DNA of 64,000 nt from Pseudomonas sp. ok272 (lineage in GTDB: Bacteria > Pseudomonadota > Gammaproteobacteria > Pseudomonadales > Pseudomonadaceae): positions 352,981-416,980 of the forward strand of contig NZ_FOCB01000002.1 in assembly GCF_900109995.1 (NCBI RefSeq), written 5' to 3'. The position numbers and the translations under genes were made by a program. The notes beneath the pieces were generated by a model, which worked only from the letters and a program-made list of their open reading frames with translations, ran no database searches and was not told where the DNA came from. Below are positions 35,140-44,118 of this stretch, in pieces (position 1 is the first letter of the stretch; each line of letters begins with the position of its first letter).

Positions 35140-35904
35140 TCAATGTGGTTGCTTTGCGTCTTTGTGCCTGAGGATCAGGCGTGCCCGGTCCAGCCATGGC
35201 CCACCGAATACGATGATCTCGCTCGGCCGGCCGTACAGGTGGTGCAACAGGAAAGGCCCAGGGCCGAATGTGCTCGACTCCTCACCTGGTAGCGCTGGAT
35301 CAGCGCCCAAGTAGATCCCAGCATGGTTCGGGTGCACCGTCCGGCCCACGGCCATGACAATCATGTCTCCGCGCTGCGTCTGGTCGACTCGGTAGAACCC
35401 AGCAGCCTCGTAGGCCTGCTCGTAAAGACTCGGGCCGTCGGCCTGCTCCCACCAGCCGTCCTCACGTTTGAAGGCTTCGAACTCAAGCCCCCACTCGCGC
35501 TTGTACCAGTCAGCGCAGACCTGCCAGCAGTCCCAGGCACCGTGCACGAACGGCCGATTCAGCAGCGGCGTGCTACCAGTCGGGGTGATGCTGCGCAGAT
35601 CCGCCTCGGGCCAACTCAGGATGTGCCAGGGCAGCCCGGTCGCCTCGCACATGGCCAGGTCGCGCGGTGACGGCCGGCTGGTAGCGTCTGGGTGGGAGTG
35701 AACGATGCCGATCACTTCACCTAGGTCTTCCGCCATGGCGTAGTCCTCTGGGTCGATCCGAAACTCTTCGCTTGGCTCCGTCGCGGTGTTGCGGCACGGG
35801 AAGTACTTCTGCTTGGCCCCGATGGCCAACAGCAGGCCGCAGCACTCTTTCGGGTACTGGGCAGCCGCATGCGCTTCGATCGCGTTCAGGATGTGTTTGC
35901 GCAT
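35140..35904 (-). CDS. Tail assembly protein K-like (JAB and NlpC/P60 domains)
   Basis: The 254-aa protein joins an N-terminal Mov34/JAB metalloprotease-like domain (residues about 5-110, zinc motif GIVHSHPDATSRPSPRD) with a C-terminal NlpC/P60 cysteine peptidase domain (Cys in HGAWDCWQVCADWY, His in HPNHAGIYLG). This is the lambda gpK architecture, needed for tail-tip assembly and probably for peptidoglycan entry. I chose the ATG at 35904, two bases after the gpL stop, over the longer frame to 35970. Confidence 0.88.
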   Translation of the reverse strand: MRKHILNAIEAHAAAQYPKECCGLLLAIGAKQKYFPCRNTATEPSEEFRIDPEDYAMAEDLGEVIGIVHSHPDATSRPSPRDLAMCEATGLPWHILSWPEADLRSITPTGSTPLLNRPFVHGAWDCWQVCADWYKREWGLEFEAFKREDGWWEQADGPSLYEQAYEAAGFYRVDQTQRGDMIVMAVGRTVHPNHAGIYLGADPALPGEESSTFGPGPFLLHHLYGRPSEIIVFGGPWLDRARLILRHKDAKQPH

Positions 35905-35906
35905 GG

Positions 35907-36620
35907 TCAGCTCCGGGCAATCAGGGACACTGCGGGGAATCCCCCATGGTTGAGTTCGTTGTTCTCCCAATCCTTGCTTGGGTCGTCCGTGGGATTGTCG
36001 TCGTCATCGAACATCGCACCGCCGGTGTATTGGCAGTTCGGCCCACGGTAGCCGCCGGTCATTGCCCAGTGGCAGAAGGTCGTCATTTGGCGCCCGGGCA
36101 AACCGTGGTTGTCGATCTCACCCGGAGAGGAAAGCTCCCACTGCACGACCTCGCCGTCTTCACCGGTCTTCTGGTCGATGTACCAGATCTCCAGCGCCTC
36201 CTGGGTGGGGTCGGCCGTGGGATTACCTTCGGGGAAGTTCGCTGCGTCCAGGTACTGGGCCAGCGTCTCGCACACGGTCAGCTTGAACTTCAGTAGGTCG
36301 TCGAAGGCCAGGCACAGCGCGGTGATCCGCCCGTTGACGTTGCCAGCAGCGAACGTGGGCCGCGTGGCTGATCCATCACTGCTTGAGCTCAGGCCCTCAA
36401 GCTGCACCGGCCAGGCCGCGTACTCGTTGCCCTGCCACCAGATCGACTTGGCCGGCAGATCCTGGCCCGATCCGGCATAAGCCCGAAGCTCATCCGGCGT
36501 GTGCGGGATCGCATGACCGTGAAACCGCAGGTAGTCGGCGCCGTACTCGGTGCCGTCAATTTCAAACAGGCGAATTTCGCCGCCGGGCTCCAGCTTCTGG
36601 ATGTCCGCGATCAGTGCCAT
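35907..36620 (-). CDS. Tail tip protein L-like
   Basis: The 237-aa protein resembles lambda gpL, an iron-sulfur tail-tip component. It starts MALIADIQKLEPGGEIRLFE, and cysteines in the C-terminal half (TVCETLAQY, TTFCHWAMTGGYRGPNC) could hold a cluster. It lies in the conserved order M-L-K and is spaced 11 bp from gpM. Confidence 0.85.
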   Translation of the reverse strand: MALIADIQKLEPGGEIRLFEIDGTEYGADYLRFHGHAIPHTPDELRAYAGSGQDLPAKSIWWQGNEYAAWPVQLEGLSSSSDGSATRPTFAAGNVNGRITALCLAFDDLLKFKLTVCETLAQYLDAANFPEGNPTADPTQEALEIWYIDQKTGEDGEVVQWELSSPGEIDNHGLPGRQMTTFCHWAMTGGYRGPNCQYTGGAMFDDDDNPTDDPSKDWENNELNHGGFPAVSLIARS

Positions 36621-36631
36621 GAGGATTGCCT

Positions 36632-36970
36632 TTAGGGGTGGAAGGTTTGTTCAAACGTTGCGTTGATCGCGTAGACCGAACCGCCTCTGTGCACGGGCTT
36701 GTAGCCTTTGCATTTGTAAAGCCCCAACTCGCCCAAGGGCGGCGTCCAGAGGAAGGCCCTTGCCCCCTTGTGGCGATCAAGGAACACCATGATCGCCTGG
36801 GTGCGAGCCTTTGCACCGGTGAAGGTGACCGGCCAGGATTGCGACCGGTTGTTGATCCCATCCTCGACCGATTGCGAGTAGCCGTCGCCGAACTGCTGGG
36901 TGCGGACGCGCTGGGTAATTTCTCCCTCCGCGCCCTTCTCGGTGGCCCAGGTGAATGTTTCGAGTGCCAT
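36632..36970 (-). CDS. Minor tail protein M-like
   Basis: The 112-aa protein matches the phage minor tail protein M family in length, position and motifs (TQQFGDGYSQSVEDGINN and FLDRHKGARAFLWTPPLGE). It forms part of the distal tail ring between tape measure and gpL. Confidence 0.87.
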   Translation of the reverse strand: MALETFTWATEKGAEGEITQRVRTQQFGDGYSQSVEDGINNRSQSWPVTFTGAKARTQAIMVFLDRHKGARAFLWTPPLGELGLYKCKGYKPVHRGGSVYAINATFEQTFHP

Positions 36971-36973
36971 GGT

Positions 36974-39900
36974 TTAGCGTCCTTTGATTGCCGTTGAGAT
37001 ACGGCCGCCCTGCCCCAGGTCCTTCTTCATCAACTGCTGGTACTTCTGCTCGACGAAGTTGGCCAGGTCCTTGCCGAACGCCTCGTAACCCGGCGTATCG
37101 GTCGAGGAGGATGCGTTGCCGTCGCCATCGATGCGAACGTCGACGTTGATCTGCGTACCGCCAGACCCGCCGCCCATTGCCATGACGCCCAACTTGCCGC
37201 TGGCCGTGCGGGTCAGTGGCATGATTGCCTCTTCGCCCGCCTCGCCCATGACCCCGGTCTTGCCGTTGGCCATGCCGAACACCGTGGGCTTGCTGACGAT
37301 GGAGTTGGTGAAGGTACCGCCGTCGGCGAACATCTGCACGCCGCCCGACCAAGCGCCACCATTGGCCTGAATGCTGCCCGGAGTGAATCCCGATAGATCG
37401 GTGCCGGTGTACCCCGCCTGGGTCGAGCCCCCAGATGAAGCGCCGCCGAAGTACGAGCCCGCGGCCGAGACACCAACCCCAACCAGGGAGCTGAGCAATC
37501 CAGATGCTGCCTGCCGCGTAGCGATCCGGGCCATGTCCGCCAGAATCGACTTGGTGAAGTCAGCGAACGACAGCTTGCCGGTCATGGCGAAGTTGACGAC
37601 TGCGTCTTCCATTGAGCTGAAGGCGTTGCCGAACAGGCTTTTGGTCTGGCCGGCGACGTTCTGCGCCGAATCCAGGTAGTTGTCCCACGCCGAGGTGGCG
37701 CCCTTCGTCCAATCACCCTGGGCGTCCTCCACGTCCGCGTAGTTCTGCCGGATCTGGTCGGTAGCGGCCTTGTTCGCATCCGCGAGAGCCTGCGACTTAC
37801 GCTTGAACTCTTCGTCCGACATATTGCGCGACGGGTCGGAGCGCTGATCCTCCAGCGCCAGCGACTGCTGAGCGAATCGATCTTGCTGGTTGTTCAACTG
37901 CCCGCTGAGCGCATTCTGGCGATCGCCCTGCCCAACGCCGAGAACTGCGCGCTGACCAGCCAGCTCCAGGGCCTTCTGTTGCTGGCTCAGAGCCTGGACG
38001 TAGGAAGTGATCGCCCGTTCCTGCTTGGCCAGGCGCCCGGTCTCGCTTGTTGCCAGCACTTCAAGCTGACTGTCTGCGTCCTTCTGCGCCTTGACCATGC
38101 CTGTGCGTGCGTCAGCGATCTTCTGGTCAAGTTGAATACGCTGGGCAGCCGATGTGCCGGACTTGGCTTTGACGGCCTCCAACGCGGCGATCTCGGCCTC
38201 GTATGCTGCCGTCACCTCGTCGCGCTCGTTCCCGATCAGGGCTTCGCGCTTCAGGGCGTAGTCTTCCTGGGAGATCAGGCCGGCTTTCTGCGCTGCGTCC
38301 AGTTCCTTCTGGGCGTTTTTGTACTCAGAAAGGATGCTCGACAGGTCGTTTTTTGTAGTATTGAAGCCAGTCAGGTCGACCGACCCGGCAGCAGGCCTGT
38401 CGGTGAATTGCTTGCGAGCGGCATCTCGAAGCTGATTAAGCTCAGCTTCGGAATAAGCCTTCCCGCCAGTGCCTCCAGCCGCATTCTTCGCGAGCTTATC
38501 GATCTCTTCCAGCCGATCTTTCAGTTTTTTAGCATTGCTCGCGGAGGCGGCGATTTGCGCATTTAATTTCGACTGGGACTCGACAGATAGATCGTTGGCC
38601 TTGGCTTGATCTCCCTGCCATTTGGCGATATCGGCTTCCGCTTCCTTTTGGTCCTCGAGCATGTTGAGCCGATTGGTATAAAAATCGATCATCACCTGCT
38701 TGTCCTGGAACAAGCCAACGTTTCCAGACTTTGCGTTTTCTAGATCTCGTTGTGCAAAGTAGATATCCATATCCAGATTAGGACGGCCTATATCTTTTAG
38801 CCTGTCAGCAGCACGAGCTACCAGGTTATAGCCCTTCTCCCAGTAACTGAGATTCTCCAGAATCTTCGGCGTGCGTTCGTTGATCGCGTCAGCGTATTGC
38901 TCGGTCGCCAGCTTCACTGCGCCTGCGTGGTCACCCTGCTGCTCCAGGGCGGCGATCTGCGAGTACACCGAAGCGGTGAGGTAGTGATACTGATCATTGA
39001 GCGCCGCCGATGCCTTGACCGGATCGTCGGCCAGCTTGGAGAACTCGGCGACCGTCTCTCCCACAGCCTTTCCGGTCGCTTCCTGCATGGAAACGGCGGC
39101 CTGGGTGATATCGGCGAAGCTCTCGCCGGCGATCTTGCCATTGCCGGCCAGCAGCGCCAGCACTTCGGCGGCCTGCCCGGTCGTGCCGACAGTGGCGCTC
39201 ACCTGGCGGGCCATGTCGCCCAACTGCCCAGCGCTGACACCAGCGTAATTGCCTGTCAGGACCAGCGACTTGTTGTACTTGTCCTGCTCTTCGCTGCCCT
39301 TGTAGTAGGCAACTCCGAGAGCCGCAACGGCACCGGTGGCCAGAGCAATCGGCGCGAGCATGGCGAACAAGCCAGCCGCCGAAGCGCCCGCACCAGCCCC
39401 AAGTTGCAGGACAGCGCGAACACCACTACCCCAGTCACCAGACGCCATTGCATTGCCAAGCTGCGTGACGTTTTCCTGCGCCTGGCGCGTGCCAAGCCGG
39501 AGCTTGTCGAAACCGGTGGCGGTCTTTTCGAGCTTGGCGTAATCCTTGTCGATCTTGCCCAGTGCAGAGTTGTACTGCTCCTGGCTGATGCGTCCGGCGT
39601 CGAGGTGTTTGCCCAGTTGCTCTACCTGGGTGTCGAGCTTGGCCACTGCTGCGCGGGCCGGATCGATAGCGCCCAGCAGGCTGTTGAGGGCCTTCTGTTC
39701 GTCCAGGGTCGACTTGGCTAGCGCCACTTGCTGCTTGTCGAGTTGCGCGGTGATCTTCGCAAACTCGGCCTCACCATAGGCGCCGGTCTTGGTCAGTTTG
39801 GTGAGCGCTTCACGTTGCTTGGTCAGCTCCTGAGTAGTCTTGGCACCGGTGGACAGCGACTTCTCCAGCGCCTGCATCTCGCCCATCAGGCTAGTGGCTG

Positions 39901-40003
39901 ACTGCTCGGCCCGGCCGCCAGCCTTCGCCATCTCATCCAGATTGGTTTTCGCCTGGATTGCATCGGCCGAGTCGATCTTGACGCCGAGTTCTGCAATGTT
40001 CAT
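36974..40003 (-). CDS. Tape measure protein (gpH-like)
   Basis: The 1009-aa protein is the tail-length ruler. It is helical and Ala/Gln/Lys-rich, with repeated coiled-coil stretches. A hydrophobic segment lies near residues 205-240 (AGLFAMLAPIALATGAVAALG), and a C-terminal glycine-rich region with GEAGEEAIMPLTR is typical of lambda-type tape measures. Its size predicts a tail of roughly lambda length. It follows the G/GT chaperone pair. Confidence 0.92.
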   Translation of the reverse strand: MNIAELGVKIDSADAIQAKTNLDEMAKAGGRAEQSATSLMGEMQALEKSLSTGAKTTQELTKQREALTKLTKTGAYGEAEFAKITAQLDKQQVALAKSTLDEQKALNSLLGAIDPARAAVAKLDTQVEQLGKHLDAGRISQEQYNSALGKIDKDYAKLEKTATGFDKLRLGTRQAQENVTQLGNAMASGDWGSGVRAVLQLGAGAGASAAGLFAMLAPIALATGAVAALGVAYYKGSEEQDKYNKSLVLTGNYAGVSAGQLGDMARQVSATVGTTGQAAEVLALLAGNGKIAGESFADITQAAVSMQEATGKAVGETVAEFSKLADDPVKASAALNDQYHYLTASVYSQIAALEQQGDHAGAVKLATEQYADAINERTPKILENLSYWEKGYNLVARAADRLKDIGRPNLDMDIYFAQRDLENAKSGNVGLFQDKQVMIDFYTNRLNMLEDQKEAEADIAKWQGDQAKANDLSVESQSKLNAQIAASASNAKKLKDRLEEIDKLAKNAAGGTGGKAYSEAELNQLRDAARKQFTDRPAAGSVDLTGFNTTKNDLSSILSEYKNAQKELDAAQKAGLISQEDYALKREALIGNERDEVTAAYEAEIAALEAVKAKSGTSAAQRIQLDQKIADARTGMVKAQKDADSQLEVLATSETGRLAKQERAITSYVQALSQQQKALELAGQRAVLGVGQGDRQNALSGQLNNQQDRFAQQSLALEDQRSDPSRNMSDEEFKRKSQALADANKAATDQIRQNYADVEDAQGDWTKGATSAWDNYLDSAQNVAGQTKSLFGNAFSSMEDAVVNFAMTGKLSFADFTKSILADMARIATRQAASGLLSSLVGVGVSAAGSYFGGASSGGSTQAGYTGTDLSGFTPGSIQANGGAWSGGVQMFADGGTFTNSIVSKPTVFGMANGKTGVMGEAGEEAIMPLTRTASGKLGVMAMGGGSGGTQINVDVRIDGDGNASSSTDTPGYEAFGKDLANFVEQKYQQLMKKDLGQGGRISTAIKGR

Positions 40004-40030
40004 CGACTCACCTTGAATAAGTGCCCGTGG

Positions 40031-40354
40031 TTACGGGCTGTTTTCCCTTTCCTCCGCCATGACGCGCAGGGCTTCGCCTTCCAGCACCTGAAGGTCAGGG
40101 AAGATTTCAGCGAGTTTCTTTTTCTTGATGCCAAGGAACCCGGCCACGTCGCGAATGCAGCCGTAGTCGAGGCCAATTGCGCCGCCGGCGCCTGCTCGCC
40201 ATTGGGTCGACATCCTGTTAAACAGGAGGAAGGCCGGCCAGTTGCAGGGCCAGACCTCCGTCTGCTCTTCCAGGTCGCCGGGCGCCAAGCCGAACATGCC
40301 CATCAGTTCGGCTGGCGCACTGGGGGCGTACAGTGCGCGGGCGGCGTCGATCAG
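40031..40354 (-). CDS. T part of tail assembly chaperone GT (DUF1799-like)
   Basis: From 40354 the -1 frame is open for 107 codons to the stop at 40031, and it continues the upstream chaperone if the ribosome slips back one base on GGGAAAC. It includes LAPGDLEEQTEVWPCNWPAF, typical of the DUF1799 T-domain in lambda-like GT proteins. A separate ATG exists at 40303, but the frameshift arrangement gives a 233-aa G-T fusion. GT binds the tape measure and recruits the tail tube protein. Confidence 0.8.
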   Translation of the reverse strand: MIDAARALYAPSAPAELMGMFGLAPGDLEEQTEVWPCNWPAFLLFNRMSTQWRAGAGGAIGLDYGCIRDVAGFLGIKKKKLAEIFPDLQVLEGEALRVMAEERENSP

Positions 40355-40731
40355 TTTCCCAGGCGGGCCTGGCTGTACGCGCTTTCGTGCGCCTTGACGA
40401 CGGCCTCGGCCGCGCCTTGGCAGGACTTCACGAACGCGACGATGTTGTCTTCGTTGAATTCATCATCGAAGCCCCAACCAACCACCAGGTCCTTGATCTG
40501 CTGCGCCTGCTGCTCGGTATCGGTTGCGACAATCTTCGACCAGGTAGGCTTGTCGCCCAGCGCCGCCCGGGCCTTGTCTCGCTTCTCGCTCCAGTCATCG
40601 AACAGCGCGGCGAGCTCCGCGCGATCCCGATACTTGAAGGTGAACTCAACCTTCTCAGGCGCATTGCCCACGATCGGGATCAGCACGCCTGCCTTGAACG
40701 TTGGGTTCTGTGCAATCTTGATCTTTGCCAT
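40351..40731 (-). CDS. Tail assembly chaperone G-like
   Basis: The 126-aa protein is a phage tail assembly chaperone (TAC family) located between tail tube and tape measure. It begins MAKIKIAQNPTFKAGV and ends QARLGN immediately at a slippery heptamer. Most ribosomes should make this short form; a minority make the longer GT. Neither is present in the finished tail. Confidence 0.85.
   Translation of the reverse strand: MAKIKIAQNPTFKAGVLIPIVGNAPEKVEFTFKYRDRAELAALFDDWSEKRDKARAALGDKPTWSKIVATDTEQQAQQIKDLVVGWGFDDEFNEDNIVAFVKSCQGAAEAVVKAHESAYSQARLGN
40354..40360 (-). promoter_or_regulatory. -1 programmed frameshift slippery site GGGAAAC
   Basis: On the minus strand the heptamer G-GGA-AAC lies in the zero frame (X-XXY-YYZ form), directly before the TGA stop of the G-like chaperone. 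Slippage enters the open T frame without any stop. Lambda uses GGGAAAG at the same point in G/GT. Confidence 0.85.
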
Positions 40732-40734
40732 GGG

Positions 40735-41391
40735 TTACACCACCGCTGTCAGGTAGCGGGTCGGTTCAGCCTGCAGCGCCAGGTTGACGGTGCGGGTCAG
40801 CAGGTTGTTGCGGGACACGGCCGGCTGCTTGGAGAACGACGTGTAGGCGCCGTACAGCAGGGTGTCATTGCCCGGCAGGTTCAGGCGTGCGGCCTCGACC
40901 TGTTTCCCCGCATCGGCTTTCATCAGCACCTTGTTGAAGTCCTGGGCCGGGTCGTCGGCGAGGGTCAGCACCATACTGGCGGCCGACTTGTCGGTGGGGA
41001 TCTGCTTGCCCTGGTCGTCTTCGAGGAAAACCACGTCGAGGTAGTTCTGCTCGCCACCGGAGAAGGCCACATCGGAGATTTGCGGGATCTGCACCCAGGT
41101 CAGCACCTTGCGCATGGTCCCGGCACCGCCGCCCAGCGGGAATACCTGGGTATCGGTCGTGTCAATGCTTTCCAGGGTAATTGCCGTGGCGGTCGCCGCC
41201 TTCACGCGCACGACCTTGCTATCCAGCTTGCTCCAGCCGGAAGTGAGCAGGACGATGTCGCCTGCGGCAAGGGTGCCGCCGACTACAGTGGCTACAGCCT
41301 CGGTAGCGTTGGTGATAGTGGCGAAAGCCAGTGCGGCCGCATAGGTTGCAGCGTGCTGGAAGGTGCCGCCGTTTGGAATTTTGTAGCCCAT
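40735..41391 (-). CDS. Tail tube protein (gpV-like)
   Basis: The 218-aa protein is the likely major tail tube subunit. It starts MGYKIPNGGTFQHA, is beta-rich, lies directly before the G/GT chaperone gene (3-bp gap), and ends PTRYLTAVV. Position between the tail terminator and chaperones is diagnostic. GAGGAA is upstream of the ATG at 41391; the frame extension to 41454 crosses an intercistronic hairpin and is rejected. Confidence 0.82.
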   Translation of the reverse strand: MGYKIPNGGTFQHAATYAAALAFATITNATEAVATVVGGTLAAGDIVLLTSGWSKLDSKVVRVKAATATAITLESIDTTDTQVFPLGGGAGTMRKVLTWVQIPQISDVAFSGGEQNYLDVVFLEDDQGKQIPTDKSAASMVLTLADDPAQDFNKVLMKADAGKQVEAARLNLPGNDTLLYGAYTSFSKQPAVSRNNLLTRTVNLALQAEPTRYLTAVV

Positions 41392-41414
41392 GGGTATTTC
41401 CTCTTTGCAGACAT

Positions 41415-41438
41415 GAAAAAACCCGCTCGATGGCGGGT
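41415..41438 (-). terminator. Intercistronic hairpin before tail tube gene
   Basis: ACCCGC/GCGGGT arms with the loop TCGATG, identical to the hairpin before the endolysin, are followed on the minus strand by TTTTT and the tail tube ribosome site. Confidence 0.65.
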
Positions 41439-41463
41439 TCGTGGGTTTGCCCAATGGGCGGGA

Positions 41464-41880
41464 TCAGTTGGTGTCGGCTCGGTACAAGAACGAGACCGGG
41501 ACGGTGTAAGTTGAATCGCCAGTGATGCCTGGGCCAGGGTCCACCGGTGACATGGTGATCACCGTGACCGCGCCTTTCGTATCTCGCGCATACAGAGGGA
41601 ACAGAGCGGCCAGCTCATCCACAATCGGGTTCGTCTTGGCCTTGCCGGTGCCCGCCGGCGCAATGATGCTGACCTGGAACACGCCGGTGAACAGCCGGTG
41701 ATCGCCGCCGAGCGTGTTGCTCGCGGTGTCGCCTGGGATCGTGAACGCCCGCAGGTAGGTCTCGCCCGCCGCCGGCGTGTAGGCCGTGTTCTCGAAGACG
41801 ATCTTCAGCTTCTCCGACCTGGCTGAGTTCCAGGTGATCAGCTTTGCCTCGTAGATCGAGGTGATTATGGCGTGGCTCAT
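41464..41880 (-). CDS. Tail terminator-like protein (DUF4128)
   Basis: The 138-aa protein has the size, position and pattern of DUF4128 tail terminators (gpU-like), including AAGETYLRAFTIPGD and a late STYTVPVSFLYRAD segment. It would cap the head-proximal end of the tail. Its start overlaps the upstream stop by four bases. Confidence 0.75.
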   Translation of the reverse strand: MSHAIITSIYEAKLITWNSARSEKLKIVFENTAYTPAAGETYLRAFTIPGDTASNTLGGDHRLFTGVFQVSIIAPAGTGKAKTNPIVDELAALFPLYARDTKGAVTVITMSPVDPGPGITGDSTYTVPVSFLYRADTN

Positions 41881-42533
41881 ACCTGGTTGTTCCTGATGGC
41901 CTCCAGCACGATCTGCTGGAAGCGGGCCACGGTTACCCGAACCATACCGCCGGGGGCCTGGGTGGAATGGCCGAACTCCAGCGGGATCGCGTAGGGCAAG
42001 TTGTTGACGATGAAAGCCGTTTGCCCGGCCTTGAACTCAATGGCGCCCGCGACAAGCCGCGCAGTCGCCTCAGCCCCTGTTGGGTCCGGATGAATACGGA
42101 AGCTGTTGTCGACAGAGCCGATGGAGAAATTCCAGTTCGCCCGAAAGCGACCGCCAACATAGTCCCGGCCAGCCACCAAGCCATTCACGCTGAAGTTCTG
42201 GTCGCGCTCGGTCTTCGTTAGCGGTTTGGCATATTTCACGCCGCGCTTGAGGTTGCCCGCCTTCGTGAAGTTCGACTCGTTCAGGTTAATGAGCGTGTTG
42301 CGAACTGCGACTTTGAAGTCGTAGTCATCAGCCGCCCGGGCATTGGATTCCCGGTGAGCGACGTTCGCGGCCCATATCTCAGGGTTGCCCACTGGCGACA
42401 TGCGAATGATGCTACTGCCGATCTCGATAATGATCTCGCGAAGGCTCGCGTCGATTGCTTCACCAGCTTGGGCGGCGAACTCAGCCAGGCTCAGGGCGAA
42501 ACTGCCGGACTGGCCAGCACCTGCGCGGCTCAT
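41877..42533 (-). CDS. HK97 gp10-like / minor tail protein Z-like protein
   Basis: The 218-aa product lies between head-tail connectors and the terminator and contains SSIIRMSPVGNPEIW and LPYAIPLEFGHSTQAPGGMVRV, the LE-G-S-QAP-GMVR pattern of gp10-like tail-completion proteins. It probably helps join head and tail. Confidence 0.8.
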   Translation of the reverse strand: MSRAGAGQSGSFALSLAEFAAQAGEAIDASLREIIIEIGSSIIRMSPVGNPEIWAANVAHRESNARAADDYDFKVAVRNTLINLNESNFTKAGNLKRGVKYAKPLTKTERDQNFSVNGLVAGRDYVGGRFRANWNFSIGSVDNSFRIHPDPTGAEATARLVAGAIEFKAGQTAFIVNNLPYAIPLEFGHSTQAPGGMVRVTVARFQQIVLEAIRNNQV

Positions 42534-42901
42534 GACCGCACCTGCAATTCATACAGGATCGGCGTGCCGGCGGGGTTCACTTCTTTCAGCGGCGGCACGA
42601 TTGACCAGGTGCGCCCCTGGACGATCACCTTGTCGAGCAGGCCGGGAACCCAGGCCATCCCCTGCGCGGCGATCTTGAGCTTCTTGTCGCCCTGCTTGAT
42701 CAGGCTGTTGACTTGGAATTCTTGGCCAGTGAAGTCGATGAGGATGCCCTGAGTAGTCTGCTCGACAGTGGCGCCTGGCGCTTCGCCGCCCGTATCAGGG
42801 TCGTATTCGCCCGGCTCCGTCTTGCTGATGGTCACGGGCTGGCCGAACTCTGTGATCATCTCCAGAGCCATCACGGCCATTTCGTCGTAGAAGGTGGCCA
42901 T
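42530..42901 (-). CDS. Head-tail connector hypothetical protein
   Basis: The 123-aa protein overlaps the next gene by four bases. It is a beta-rich small protein of the head-tail joining type (TEFGQPVTISKTEPGEYDP at the start). The order connector, stopper-like, gp10-like, terminator suggests it is the stopper or joining protein; this is inferred from position. Confidence 0.7.
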   Translation of the reverse strand: MATFYDEMAVMALEMITEFGQPVTISKTEPGEYDPDTGGEAPGATVEQTTQGILIDFTGQEFQVNSLIKQGDKKLKIAAQGMAWVPGLLDKVIVQGRTWSIVPPLKEVNPAGTPILYELQVRS

Positions 42902-42917
42902 GGTGGCTCCGTTTCAA

Positions 42918-43421
42918 TTATGCGCGGACGGCGAACAGGCCCCGCTTTTGTAGGTAGTCAGCAAACTGCGTTGCGCTCGGCCGATCAGGCGCCGCCGGCA
43001 GCAGCCGGTTGCTGGTAGGCGGGATGACCGCATACTGGCGCGTCACCGCGCCCTCAACACGATCCAGCAATACAGCGCCTTTGCGCTTCTCGACCGGATC
43101 GATATCGTCCTGATGAATCTCAGCAGCCAAGGCCATCTGTCCGTATTGAATGCGCGCCGGCAGGTAATTGCTTGGCTTGATCTCCTGATCCAGCAGCACT
43201 TCCCGGCGCGGCCAGGACAATGCCTGCTCGCTGCTGGTCTTGCGGCCCTTCCAGGTCTTGCCATCCATCGCCAAGGCGGCCCGGCGCAGCAATGCCTCTT
43301 GCGCTGGCACTTCCGCAGGGATGGTCATGCCGAACTTCACGGCGTACATGGCCAAATCCTCGGCGGATGCGTAGCTTTCGGCGTCAGGCTTGCCGGTACC
43401 GTCCTCGATGATGAGTGTCAT
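42918..43421 (-). CDS. Head-tail connector, DnaT-like domain family
   Basis: The 167-aa protein resembles the Pfam DnaT-like ssDNA-binding family members found in phage packaging clusters (AESYASAEDLAMYAVKFG and TWKGRKTSSEQALSWPRR). In this position, next to the capsid gene, it is far more likely a gp6-type head connector than a replication protein; the domain name is historical. Confidence 0.75.
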   Translation of the reverse strand: MTLIIEDGTGKPDAESYASAEDLAMYAVKFGMTIPAEVPAQEALLRRAALAMDGKTWKGRKTSSEQALSWPRREVLLDQEIKPSNYLPARIQYGQMALAAEIHQDDIDPVEKRKGAVLLDRVEGAVTRQYAVIPPTSNRLLPAAPDRPSATQFADYLQKRGLFAVRA

Positions 43422-43481
43422 GCGTCAACTCGCTGGAATGGTTTTGAAGATTGGCCGCCGGATCACCGACAGCCAGCAGTA

Positions 43482-44072
43482 TTACTCCTTGGTCAGCTCA
43501 GCGACGAGCTTTTCCAGGGATTCTTTCGAGGCGTTGGCGCGGTAAGTCACGCCGGCTGCGTCGAGTTTAGCCTTCAGGACTTCAATCTCGCCGCCGTCTT
43601 CAGCCGACTGAGCAGCTGCGATCTTGAGGGCATTGATCTCGATCTGGAGTTTTTCGTTCTCCTGCCCGAGCAGATCGCGCTTCTCGAGCAGCTCGAGCAT
43701 CTGCAGACGAATACCGTCGATGGCATCAAACAAACGAATTGGCAGCTCACCAGCTTCTGGACGCTCAACCTCGCCAGACTCCAAGCCAACAATCAGCGCG
43801 CGGATCGAATCGCTTTCAATCTGCAGTTTACCGATCAGCGCTTCCAGTTCTGCCTTGTTATCGCCAGCACCGATGACCAGCACCTGACGCGAATCCGCTT
43901 CTATCGCCACCACTTCGACGCCGACATTCTCATAGGCTTCAACAACCTTCGGCCATTCGCCAACCACGACAACACCCGTCACGCCCGCCTCTGGTCGGTC
44001 GAAGTGCTCCGGGTTGCGATAACGCTTATCTGGATCAAAGCCGGAGCTTTGAGTGGAATAGATGAGTTCCAT
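43482..44072 (-). CDS. Phage structural-region protein with C-terminal LEM/HeH-like motif
   Basis: The 196-aa product begins MELIYSTQSSGFDPDKRYRN. It has a coiled-coil middle (residues about 100-160) and ends with LDAAGVTYRANASKESLEKL, a short helix-extended-loop-helix motif often found at the end of phage head-region proteins. GGAG lies 7-10 bases before the ATG at 44072. The role is unknown; its place after the capsid gene suggests a head accessory. Confidence 0.65.
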   Translation of the reverse strand: MELIYSTQSSGFDPDKRYRNPEHFDRPEAGVTGVVVVGEWPKVVEAYENVGVEVVAIEADSRQVLVIGAGDNKAELEALIGKLQIESDSIRALIVGLESGEVERPEAGELPIRLFDAIDGIRLQMLELLEKRDLLGQENEKLQIEINALKIAAAQSAEDGGEIEVLKAKLDAAGVTYRANASKESLEKLVAELTKE

Positions 44073-44118
44073 TTGAATCTCCGTAGCGGCCATCGCTGGC
44101 CGCCGTCATGGATTAGCG

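Noticed and set aside
38897..39721. 274-codon plus-strand frame inside the tape measure gene
   Set aside because: It is antisense to the tape measure protein and has no start signal.
42918..43421. DnaT-like protein as a primosome component
   Set aside because: It is surrounded by head-tail connector genes, so a structural role is far more likely.
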